DNA of 64,000 bases from Gemmatimonadota bacterium (GTDB lineage Bacteria; Gemmatimonadota; Gemmatimonadetes; Longimicrobiales; Gaopeijiaceae): NCBI GenBank assembly GCA_030430625.1, contig JAUIKL010000003.1, positions 17,287 to 81,286 of the forward strand, given 5' to 3'. Of the stretch, positions 36,261 to 43,958 are shown in pieces. Position 1 is the first letter of the stretch. Each line of letters begins with the position of its first letter. A program made the translations under genes and the position numbers. The notes under the pieces were generated by a model, which saw nothing but the letters and a program-made list of their open reading frames with translations, made no database searches and had not been told where the DNA came from.

Positions 36261-36608
36261 GTGTCCGAACATGCCGAGATCCTGCCTGGCACCCTCGACT
36301 TGCTGATTCTGAAAGCGGTGTCCCTCGGCGCCGTGCACGGGTACGGAGTGCTCCTGCGCATCCAGGAGATCTCCGGAGGAGCGATCGCCATCCAACAGGG
36401 GGCGTTGTACCCGGCTCTGTATCGGCTCGAGCACCGAGGCCTGATCGAGAGCGAGTGGGGGCGATCGGACAACAACCGGCGGGCGAAGTTCTACCGCCTG
36501 ACCGGCTCCGGCCGCGAGCACTTCGTCGAAGAAGAGGCAGGTTGGCGCCGACTCGCCGACGCGATGTCCCTCGCGTTGGCCGCCGAAACGCGGGAGGTGG
36601 AGTCGTGA
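36261..36608 (+). CDS. PadR-family transcriptional regulator (module 3)
   Basis: 115 aa from GTG 36261 with AGGAGAG seven bases upstream. It is a short PadR: ILPGTLDLLILKAVSLGAVHGYGVLLRIQEIS, then GALYPALYRLEHRGLIESEWG and NNRRAKFYRLTGSGREH, and a helical tail. This sequence class (LPGTLDLLILKAL) is the one most often fused or coupled to ADOP permeases. Its stop overlaps the GTG start of the permease (GTGA). Confidence 0.94.
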   Translation: MSEHAEILPGTLDLLILKAVSLGAVHGYGVLLRIQEISGGAIAIQQGALYPALYRLEHRGLIESEWGRSDNNRRAKFYRLTGSGREHFVEEEAGWRRLADAMSLALAAETREVES

Positions 36609-39343
36609 CCGGGCCACCGCCGCGGCCCCCATTTCACCGCCGCGCGATGGCGTGGTGCCGCTCGATGGTCGATGGCCTTCTGCGCCGGAACCGCATCGAG
36701 GCCGATATGAGGGAGGAGTTTCGCACGCACATCGAGATGCGGACCGACGATCTCGTGGCCCGCGGCATGAGCCAGGCCGAGGCGTCCCGACGTGCGCACG
36801 TCGAGTTCGGCCACGTCGAGTCACACCGGGCCGCGGCTCGGGCGGCCAGGGGGCTGCGGTGGGTCGACCGCCTCCGCTTCTCGTGGGTCGATGTGCGTCT
36901 GGGGCTGCGGATGATGGTGAAGCACCCGGGGCTGACCCTCGTCGCCATGGTGGCTCTCGCCCTGGGGATCCCCACGGGGATGGCGCCGATGCATTTGGCC
37001 GAGGCGTTGGACCGGCCTCTCCCGGAGGACAGCGGGAATCGGATCCGTACCGTCCGCTTCTGGGACCCGGCGTCCGGGGTGATGACGCTTCCCACCGAGG
37101 GTGACCTGGAGATTCTCTTCGACGAGTCGTCGTCCTTCGAGAGTCTGGGGGCCTTTCGGAACGGCGCGTTCAACTTGGCGTCGCCCGACGGCCGGGCCGC
37201 CTCCGTCCCCGGCGCCGAGGTCACGGCCGCGGCCCTGGCCATGCTGGAGGTCGCTCCCCTGATGGGGCGACTGCTCGACAGCGAGGACGAGCGCCCGGGA
37301 GGAACCGACGTGGTCCTTCTGGGCCACGATGTCTGGACCTCCCGCTTCGGCGGGGACCCTGAGGTCGTCGGCAGCACGGTTCTCGTCGGCCGCACCCCGC
37401 ACACGGTCGTGGGCGTCATGCCAGAGGGGTTCTTCTTTCCCTTTCGGGATCAGCTGTGGGTACCCCTGCGGCGGAGTCCCGCCACGGGACCCGGTGAAGG
37501 GCCCCCTCTGCGGGTCGTGGCCCGCCTGGCGGACGGGGTGACGACCGACGAGGCGCATGCGGAGGTGTCGAGGATCCGACTCCCCGACACGCATCCCGCC
37601 AACCGGGGGCCCTCTCGGCTGGCTCTCGAGGTCGTGCCCTTTTCGTACATGTACGTCGGACTCCCGCGGGGGGGCTTCGGTGCGCTGCCGGAGTTCCACT
37701 TCATGCGGTTGCTCGGGGGGCTCCTCCTGCTCGTGGCCTGTGCCAACGTCGCGATGCTCGTCTTCGCGCGGACAGCCACTCGATTCCGTGAACTCGCCGT
37801 TCGCACGGCGCTCGGGGCCGGGCGGAGTCGGATCGTCTCCCAGGTGTTCGTGGAGACGCTGGTGCTTGCCGTCTGTTCCGCAGGCGCCGGCCTGCTCGTC
37901 GTCGACGTGGCCATCCGACGGGTACCGTGGGAGGTCATGGCCGGGTCTTCCATCCTTCCGTACTGGGTCGACCTGGGCGTTCCGATGTCGGTGCTCCCCT
38001 GGGCTGCCCTCTTCACGGTCATGAGTGCGACGGTTGCGGGTGTCGTGCCCGCGCTGCGGATTACGAGGGGGGACATCCACGGCAACATCCGGGCCGCCGA
38101 TTCGGGTCGCTCGGGTGTACGGTTCGGTGGCGTCACCGGCGCGCTGATCGTGGCCGATGTGGCTCTCGCCGTCGGCGTCATCGGCTTTGCCGTGGGGATC
38201 ACCGGTTACCTGAACGAACTCGCCGACTCCGACCTGCGGGTGGGTGTTCCCGCAGAGGAGTTCCTGGCCGTCGAACTCCGCCGGTCGATGAACGAGACGC
38301 CCGCGCTCGGTGAGGCAGCTGCGTCTTCGCAGAGCTTCGGTGCCGTACAGGAGCGGCTCAGAGAGCGGCTCGCATCGGAAGCCGGTGTGCGCGCAGCCGT
38401 CTTCGCCGACGCGCTCCCCCGGATGAACCACCGGTCGCGGCTCGTGCGGGTCGATGGGCCGGACCGCGACGACGCGTCGGCGCGGTGGGTTCGCGTCGCG
38501 CGTGTCGACGTCGACTTCTTCTCACAGCTGAGACAACCGATCCTGGCCGGTCGGGACTTCGACCGCGGGGACATCGACGGCGACGTGCGACCCGTCATCG
38601 TCAACGCTCGCTTCGTCGAGGAGATGATCGGGGGCGAGGGTGCGGTCGGTCGGAGAATCCGGCTCGTGTCCTCCGCCGAGTCGACTGATGATCCCTGGCA
38701 CGAGATCGTCGGTGTCGTGGGCCGCCTCGGGATGAACACGGTATCGAGGAACGGTTCACCGGGCGTGTACTTCGTCGAGCCGGCTGGCAGCATCCATCCG
38801 GTTCAACTGGGCGTTCACGTCGGCATCGGCCCGGAAGAGTTTGCCCCTCGGCTCCGGGAGATCGTCTCCGAGACCGATCCTTCGGTCATCGTCGGGACGC
38901 CGGTGGTGCTCGGGGAGGTCCAGCAGGGAGACTGGTACGTGGCGGTCGGGATCACGGCCGCCATGAGCCTCCTCGTCGGCATTCTGATCGCCCTGGCCGC
39001 GTCCGGCATCTATGCGATCGTATCCTTCTCGGTCTCCGAGCGTACGCGCGAGATCGGTATTCGGTCGGCCCTGGGCGCAAGTCGGACGACGTTGGCCTAT
39101 ACGATTCTACGCCGAGCACTGGCACAACTCGGGCTCGGGGCCTTGTTCGGCATCCCTCTGGCGGCCTGGCTTCTGCTGCAGCTCCAGGATCCCGATGCGG
39201 AGAGAGGAGCTATGCTCGCGACCATCGCTCGGTCCGTGGCACTCGGACTGGGGACCGTGGGTCTCGTGGGCCTCGTGTCCTGCGTGGCACCGGCGCGGCG
39301 CGCCCTCGCGATCGACGCGAACGACGCCCTCCGCGCCGAGTAG
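36605..39343 (+). CDS. ADOP-type FtsX/MacB-like permease (module 3)
   Basis: 912 aa from GTG 36605, coupled to PadR. Residues about 20-75 are the 'permease prefix' form RRNRIEADMREEFRTHIEMRTDDLVARGMSQAEA (cut here), different from the prefix type of modules 1 and 2. The MacB core (HPGLTLVAMVALALGIPTGMAPMHLAEAL) follows, where the usual TIFS-type segment is replaced by GIPTGMAPMHLAEAL. FtsX domains follow, with ATRFRELAVRTALGAGRSRI and a C-terminus PARRALAIDANDALRAE. It is the most diverged of the three permeases. There is no ATPase nearby. Confidence 0.88.
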   Translation: MTGPPPRPPFHRRAMAWCRSMVDGLLRRNRIEADMREEFRTHIEMRTDDLVARGMSQAEASRRAHVEFGHVESHRAAARAARGLRWVDRLRFSWVDVRLGLRMMVKHPGLTLVAMVALALGIPTGMAPMHLAEALDRPLPEDSGNRIRTVRFWDPASGVMTLPTEGDLEILFDESSSFESLGAFRNGAFNLASPDGRAASVPGAEVTAAALAMLEVAPLMGRLLDSEDERPGGTDVVLLGHDVWTSRFGGDPEVVGSTVLVGRTPHTVVGVMPEGFFFPFRDQLWVPLRRSPATGPGEGPPLRVVARLADGVTTDEAHAEVSRIRLPDTHPANRGPSRLALEVVPFSYMYVGLPRGGFGALPEFHFMRLLGGLLLLVACANVAMLVFARTATRFRELAVRTALGAGRSRIVSQVFVETLVLAVCSAGAGLLVVDVAIRRVPWEVMAGSSILPYWVDLGVPMSVLPWAALFTVMSATVAGVVPALRITRGDIHGNIRAADSGRSGVRFGGVTGALIVADVALAVGVIGFAVGITGYLNELADSDLRVGVPAEEFLAVELRRSMNETPALGEAAASSQSFGAVQERLRERLASEAGVRAAVFADALPRMNHRSRLVRVDGPDRDDASARWVRVARVDVDFFSQLRQPILAGRDFDRGDIDGDVRPVIVNARFVEEMIGGEGAVGRRIRLVSSAESTDDPWHEIVGVVGRLGMNTVSRNGSPGVYFVEPAGSIHPVQLGVHVGIGPEEFAPRLREIVSETDPSVIVGTPVVLGEVQQGDWYVAVGITAAMSLLVGILIALAASGIYAIVSFSVSERTREIGIRSALGASRTTLAYTILRRALAQLGLGALFGIPLAAWLLLQLQDPDAERGAMLATIARSVALGLGTVGLVGLVSCVAPARRALAIDANDALRAE

Positions 39344-39366
39344 AACGCTCCCACCGCGCACGAAGA

Positions 39367-39404
39367 AGCCCCGCCCGGTCCGAAGACCGGGCGGGGCTCT
39401 TTGT
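39367..39404. terminator. Bidirectional terminator between permease 3 and HU
   Basis: AGCCCCGCCCGGTC (39367-39380) and GACCGGGCGGGGCT (39385-39398) form a 14-pair stem with a CGAA loop, followed by CTTTGT on the plus strand and TTCTTCG on the minus strand. It lies after the permease stop (39343) and after the HU stop on the other strand (39429). Confidence 0.85.
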
Positions 39405-39428
39405 ACGTCCTACCGGACGCGGTCAGGA

Positions 39429-39722
39429 TCAGGTGCGGACGCGATCCTTCAGTCCCTTCCCGGCCTTGAAGGTCGGAACGGTCATGGCCGGGATCTGAAT
39501 CGTGGCTCCCGTGCGCGGGTTGCGGCCCTCACGAGCCTTCCGCCGGCGGGTACCGAAGGTGCCGAAGCCGGTCACGGTGAAATCGCGGCCAGCGTCGAGC
39601 TCGATCGCGATGATCCCCTCCCGCGGCTCCGTGGAGAAGATGCAGTCGATTACCTCGCGCGCCTTGGCTTTGCTCAGGTCGGTCTTCTTAGCAAGCTTCG
39701 CCGCGAAGTCGTCTTTGGTCAT
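39429..39722 (-). CDS. hup: HU/IHF-family DNA-binding protein
   Basis: 97 aa from ATG 39722. The HU fold is complete: an N-terminal helix pair (TKDDFAAKLAKKTDLSKAKAREVIDCIF), a beta arm with VTGFGTFGTRRRKAREGRNPRTGATIQIPA carrying the family signature GRNPxTG, and FKAGKGLKDRV at the end. It bends and compacts DNA and acts as homodimer or with a paralog elsewhere. A candidate promoter is upstream at 39775-39804. Confidence 0.95.
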   Translation of the reverse strand: MTKDDFAAKLAKKTDLSKAKAREVIDCIFSTEPREGIIAIELDAGRDFTVTGFGTFGTRRRKAREGRNPRTGATIQIPAMTVPTFKAGKGLKDRVRT

Positions 39723-39774
39723 GCTTGATGCTCCCGTTCAGATAGTGAGACCCGCATCCGGTACGAACGCACTC

Positions 39775-39804
39775 ATTGTCGGCTAAAAGCGGGTGAGTCC
39801 GCAA
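39775..39804 (-). promoter_or_regulatory. Candidate HU promoter
   Basis: On the minus strand TTGCGG (39804-39799) and GACAAT (39780-39775) are 18 bases apart, 53 bases before the HU start. Both elements differ from consensus in two or three bases. Confidence 0.4.
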
Positions 39805-40095
39805 CCCCCTTGACCGCGTGTTTGGCAAACAACCATGCGGTTTCCCGAGGTTTGAAGGATCGCGTCGTCGCCCGTCGGGACCCGTCCCGGGTGCCGCTGC
39901 CAGCGGGGGATCGGGGTGAACATGCGTCGCTTGTAGGACGAACCCGAAGGCCTTCAACAGCTTAGGCACCATTCTCGCGCCGTTCCGGCCCCATCGTCGG
40001 CCGCACTCGAGCCCACCGTTTCGCGGCGCGCGCTTGCCCGGACTCGCCGCAGACGGTAGCCGTTCGACCTGTTCGGGCTTCACCTGGAGACCTCG
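39805..40095. other. Intergenic region between HU and the tricorn-like gene
   Basis: With the adjacent HU promoter region, this forms a 373-base gap. It contains a small palindrome, TGTTTGGCAAACA (39820-39832), near TTGACC (39811-39816) on the plus strand, and the GGAGACC ribosome site of the protease just before 40096. Several short hairpins exist, but no riboswitch or tRNA pattern is recognisable. Confidence 0.4.
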
Positions 40096-43000
40096 ATGAA
40101 TCGCCTCCTCTCCGCCGCAGTACTCGTCTCGGCCGTTTTTTCAGGGCCTCCTTCACACGCCGAGGCACAGGGGCTCGCCTCCCTGTACGAGCCCGGGATT
40201 TCTCCCGACGGGTCGGAGATCGCCTTCGTCTCCGGCGGCGACATCTGGACGGTCCCGTCGAGCGGAGGCGCCGCGCGCCTCCTGGTCGCTCACTCCGCGC
40301 ACGAGTCTCGGCCCCTGTACTCGCCGGACGGGCGCTTCCTGGCCTTCAATTCCGATCGGAACGGAGGGTTGGACATCTTCGTCCTCGACCTCTCCTCGGG
40401 GGCGCTCCGACGCGTCACCCATGACGCGGCCTCGGAACAGTTGAACGGGTGGTCACCCGACGGGGCGTGGCTCTACTTCAGTTCGAGTGCGCAGGACGTG
40501 GCGGGTACCCACGACGTCTACCGCGTCCGTGTGGCGGGAGGTACGCCGATGGTGGTGGCCGGGGACCGCTACGAAGGGGAGTACTTCGCGGCCCCGGGCA
40601 CGGGCGGGCGGCTGGCGATCTCGACCCGCGGAGACATGGCGCTCGGACAGTGGTGGCGGAACGGCCACAGCCACATCGACGAATCGGAGATCTGGATCGT
40701 CGACGAGGCGACCGAGGAGGGCGGGGTTCCGTCGTACCGTCCGGTTTCGGTAGGCGGCAAGAACCTCTGGCCGATGTGGTCGGCGGGGGGCGATGCCCTG
40801 TACTTCATGTCCGATCGTTCCGGTGCCGAGAACATCTGGCGGTCCACGCTCGGTGGCGCCGACGAGGCCGTTACGACCTTTCGAGGCGGTCGTGTCCTCT
40901 TTCCCTCGATTTCGGCCGATGGATCGAGGATGGCCTTCGAGCGCGACTTCGGCATCTGGACACTCGACACCTCGACCGGGCGCCATGCGCAGATCGATAT
41001 CACTCTGATGGGATCCGTCGAGGCTCCGACGCCATCCTTCGAAGAGGAAGAGTCGGGCTGGAGTGGGGTGGTGGTCTCTCCCGACGGAGAGAAATGGGCC
41101 TTCACCGCCGGAGGGGACGTGTGGGCCGCATCGATGGAAGGCGACGCCCCCGCCAGCCAGGTGACGCGAACGTCGGCTGCAGAATTCGGGATCGCGTGGA
41201 CCCCAGACTCGAACGGGATCGTGTACGCCTCCTGGCGCTCGGGCACGCCGAAGCTCTACCACTACGACTTCGTCCAGCGAACCGAACGGGCCGTCACCAG
41301 CGGCGGTGCTCGTGATCAGGTCGGCGGCTTCTCTCCGAACGGGCGCCACCTGCTGTACTTCCGCCAGCTGCACGACGAGCGTGAGCTACGGGTCGTCGAC
41401 TGGGAGAGCGGTGACGACCGGCGGCTCGCGTCCGACCTCGCGGGAGGGGCGGCGTGGTCACCCGACTCCCGTTGGATCGCGTACGGCGGGGAGACCGACG
41501 AGTTCAGCAACGTCCTGGTCGTCCCGGTCGACGGGGGGCGGCCGCGCCAGGTGAGTTTCGTGGCCAGCTCCTTCTTCGGATCGATCGAGTGGAGCGCCAC
41601 CGGGGACTTCATCGTCTACCGTACGGCACAGAGGACCGAGCCGGGTGAGCTGATCCGGGTCGATCTGGTGCCCGCACCGCCGACCTTCGACGAAGAACGC
41701 TTCCGGGACCTCTTCAACGAGCCGTCGGAGGAAGAGGACGACGAAGGGGCCGAATCGGACGAGGCTCCGCAGCCCGGGCAGCCCGCCGCGGTTCCGGATG
41801 AAGTCACGATCGACTTCGACGGGATTCGGCGTCGTGGGGGTGTCGTGCCGACGGACTTCTCGGTGGGTGCCGTCCTCCTCCATCCCGACGGTACGTCCGG
41901 GGTGCTCACAGGTGAGGGGGCTCTCCACCGAATCACCTTCGGCCCGAACGGAGACGTCGACATCGACGAGCTGGAGGTGGCTGGGAACCCGCTCGCCTTC
42001 TCAGAAGATGGACGCTCCCTCTACACGACGAGGGGCGGACAGCTGCGTGTCGTCTCGTGGCCCGGTGGGAGCGAGCGCACGGTGACCACGTCGGCCGATG
42101 TCCTCGACGACTTCGAGCAGACCAAGGTCGCCGCGTTCGAACAGGGGTGGGGTGAGATGCGTGATGGCTTCTACGACCCGGACTTCCACGGCGTCGACTG
42201 GAACGGCGTCCGCGACACCTTCCGACCCCGGATCGAGGGAGCGCGAACTCGAGCCGAGTTCGGCCGACTCATGGACATGATGCTCGGGGAGTTGAACGCT
42301 TCCCACCTCGGCCACTCCGGACGCACGGGTGCACCCGGTGGGGGCGATGGACACACGACGGGTCGGCTCGGGCTGCGCTTCGACCGGATCGGCTACGAGC
42401 GGGACGGACGATTCATCGTGACCGAGGTTCTCGAACTCGGCCCGGCGGATGTGGCGGGTGGCATCTCTGCGGGGGATCGGCTCGTCTCCCTCGATGGCGC
42501 GATCCTCGATGGTTCCTCGGACCTCTCCGCCCTCCTGCGTGACGCCGACGGTCGTCAGGTCGTGCTCGGGGTGTCGGACGGGTCGAATACCCGGGAGGTC
42601 GAGGTCCTCGCCACGTCGGCAGGTGCCGAGAGTCAGCTCGTGTACCGGAATTGGGTGGAGTCGAGGCGCACGTATGTCGAGGAGGCTAGCGGTGGCCGCC
42701 TCGGCTACGTGCACATCCCGTCGATGTCGGCGGAGTCGCTCACGCAGTACATCCGCGACCTCGATCAGCTCAACCACGCCAAGGACGGCGTGGTCATCGA
42801 CGTGCGGGACAACAACGGCGGCTTCGTGAATGTCTACGCCATCGACGTCCTGGCGCGCCGCAGCTACCTGACGATGGAAGGGCGGGGGAGCGACGTGCGC
42901 GCGCCGGCGCGGGTGCGACTGGGTCAGCGTGCGCTGCTGGCACCGACGGTACTGGTCACGAACCAGAACACCCTGTCGGACGGCGAGGACTTCACGGAGG

Positions 43001-43263
43001 GTTATCGTGAACTCGGCCTCGGCTCCGTCGTGGGTGAACCAACGGCCGGGTGGATCATCTTCACCGGGAGTCGCGGCTTGGTCGACGGGACCCAGGTGCG
43101 TATGCCGGGCACCTATATACGCGACAACCGGGGTGAAAACATGGAGTTGGTGCCGCGACCGGTCGACGTCGAGGTCGAGCGCGCCACGGGAGAGTGGTAC
43201 CGCAGCGTCGATAGTCAGCTGGACGCCGCGGTCAGGACCCTACTGGCGCAAATCGGAGGGTAG
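40096..43263 (+). CDS. Tricorn-protease-like secreted peptidase
   Basis: 1055 aa from ATG 40096. The Sec signal ends HAEAQ. Residues ~25-540 are WD40-like (PD40) propeller blades: repeated SPDGxxIAF, SPDGRFLAFNSDRNG and WSPDGAWLYFSS. An acidic linker (EEEDDEGAESDEAPQPGQP) follows near 550. After a second beta region come the tricorn core helices, a PDZ domain (about 770-840, RLVSLDGAILDG) and the S41-type serine protease domain. His737 in NASHLGHSG and Ser961 in NTLSDGEDF match tricorn His746 and Ser965. Here the exported protease probably degrades peptides released by other enzymes. It is preceded by HU on the opposite strand and followed by a bidirectional terminator. Confidence 0.9.
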   Translation: MNRLLSAAVLVSAVFSGPPSHAEAQGLASLYEPGISPDGSEIAFVSGGDIWTVPSSGGAARLLVAHSAHESRPLYSPDGRFLAFNSDRNGGLDIFVLDLSSGALRRVTHDAASEQLNGWSPDGAWLYFSSSAQDVAGTHDVYRVRVAGGTPMVVAGDRYEGEYFAAPGTGGRLAISTRGDMALGQWWRNGHSHIDESEIWIVDEATEEGGVPSYRPVSVGGKNLWPMWSAGGDALYFMSDRSGAENIWRSTLGGADEAVTTFRGGRVLFPSISADGSRMAFERDFGIWTLDTSTGRHAQIDITLMGSVEAPTPSFEEEESGWSGVVVSPDGEKWAFTAGGDVWAASMEGDAPASQVTRTSAAEFGIAWTPDSNGIVYASWRSGTPKLYHYDFVQRTERAVTSGGARDQVGGFSPNGRHLLYFRQLHDERELRVVDWESGDDRRLASDLAGGAAWSPDSRWIAYGGETDEFSNVLVVPVDGGRPRQVSFVASSFFGSIEWSATGDFIVYRTAQRTEPGELIRVDLVPAPPTFDEERFRDLFNEPSEEEDDEGAESDEAPQPGQPAAVPDEVTIDFDGIRRRGGVVPTDFSVGAVLLHPDGTSGVLTGEGALHRITFGPNGDVDIDELEVAGNPLAFSEDGRSLYTTRGGQLRVVSWPGGSERTVTTSADVLDDFEQTKVAAFEQGWGEMRDGFYDPDFHGVDWNGVRDTFRPRIEGARTRAEFGRLMDMMLGELNASHLGHSGRTGAPGGGDGHTTGRLGLRFDRIGYERDGRFIVTEVLELGPADVAGGISAGDRLVSLDGAILDGSSDLSALLRDADGRQVVLGVSDGSNTREVEVLATSAGAESQLVYRNWVESRRTYVEEASGGRLGYVHIPSMSAESLTQYIRDLDQLNHAKDGVVIDVRDNNGGFVNVYAIDVLARRSYLTMEGRGSDVRAPARVRLGQRALLAPTVLVTNQNTLSDGEDFTEGYRELGLGSVVGEPTAGWIIFTGSRGLVDGTQVRMPGTYIRDNRGENMELVPRPVDVEVERATGEWYRSVDSQLDAAVRTLLAQIGG

Positions 43264-43269
43264 AGAGAA

Positions 43270-43299
43270 GGGCGGGGTCGACGCCGGTCGACCCCGCCC
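43270..43299. terminator. Bidirectional terminator after the tricorn-like gene
   Basis: GGGCGGGGTCGAC / GTCGACCCCGCCC, 13 pairs with a GCCG loop, lies between the convergent protease and GlcG-like genes. The U-tract is weak (CTCGTCCT), but the placement supports termination in both directions. Confidence 0.7.
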
Positions 43300-43316
43300 C
43301 TCGTCCTGCCAACTCG

Positions 43317-43793
43317 TCAGCGGATGACTTCCGCCCCGATCGCGGCCAACCCGGCGCGTACCGCCTGAGCGTCCTCGGAGCCCCGAGCGCCGCTCGCGGC
43401 CATCGCGCCGACGAGCACTCCGCTCATCTTCACGGGAACACCGCCCTCGTAGTGGATGCCGCCCGGAATGCTGTCGACCGTGCCGGCAGCCAGCCCTTCG
43501 CCGTACTCACGCGTCGTGGCCCCGGTCTCGAGGACGACGTGGACTTTCATGCCCACGATGTCGTAGGTCCGCGGGCTGGCACCGTCCATCCTGCGCAGAT
43601 AGACCGGCACGCCCTCGGCGTCGACGACCAGGAAGGTGAGGTTCCAGCCGTTGGCGCGCGCCTCGGCCTCGGCCGCGTCCACGGCCGTCTGGGCCTGTTC
43701 CATCGTGAGTTGGGCCTCGGCCGACTTCGGCGCGATGGCCATCAGTCCCAGCGCAGCGATGGCGAGGGTGGAGCGGAGTATCCTGGACGTCAT
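43317..43793 (-). CDS. Secreted GlcG/HbpS-family protein
   Basis: 158 aa from ATG 43793. The Sec signal is TSRILRSTLAIAALGLMAIAPKSAEAQ. The rest matches the GlcG/HbpS fold: QAQTAVDAAEAEARANGWNLTFLVVDAEGVPVYLRRMDGA (partly quoted), TTREYGEGL, GGIHYEGGVPVKMSGVLVGAMAASGARGSEDAQAVRAGL. In Streptomyces the extracellular HbpS binds heme and cobalamin-like cofactors; GlcG elsewhere has no proven function. Here it is on its own, convergent with the tricorn-like gene. Confidence 0.87.
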   Translation of the reverse strand: MTSRILRSTLAIAALGLMAIAPKSAEAQLTMEQAQTAVDAAEAEARANGWNLTFLVVDAEGVPVYLRRMDGASPRTYDIVGMKVHVVLETGATTREYGEGLAAGTVDSIPGGIHYEGGVPVKMSGVLVGAMAASGARGSEDAQAVRAGLAAIGAEVIR

Positions 43794-43908
43794 GTTGGTT
43801 TCCGTATTGAGGTGAACGCCGGCGTAGCTTGGACGCGCGGGTCGATCCGGGCCAGAGCCCGATCGGTGGTGTGCTACACACGGAGGGCACCCGGGTTCGG
43901 CGCCGTGT

Positions 43909-43938
43909 GACGGGTCGGGCCCGAAGACCCGACCCGTC
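43909..43938 (-). terminator. Hairpin after the TonB receptor
   Basis: GACGGGTCGGG (43909-43919) / CCCGACCCGTC (43928-43938), 11 pairs with an eight-base loop, starts 21 bases after the receptor stop on the minus strand. No U-tract follows, so it may be a stabilising 3' end or a Rho-dependent terminator. Confidence 0.4.
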
Positions 43939-43958
43939 GGTGTTCGCTCCGGGTCGCT

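Noticed and set aside
36821..38431. 536-residue minus-strand frame opposite permease 3
   Set aside because: Hydrophilic shadow rich in Gly/Arg/Pro; the permease on the plus strand is clearly the gene.
39805..40095. Possible structured RNA in the HU/protease gap
   Set aside because: Short hairpins only; no match to GEMM, tRNA, tmRNA or other patterns that I can recognise.
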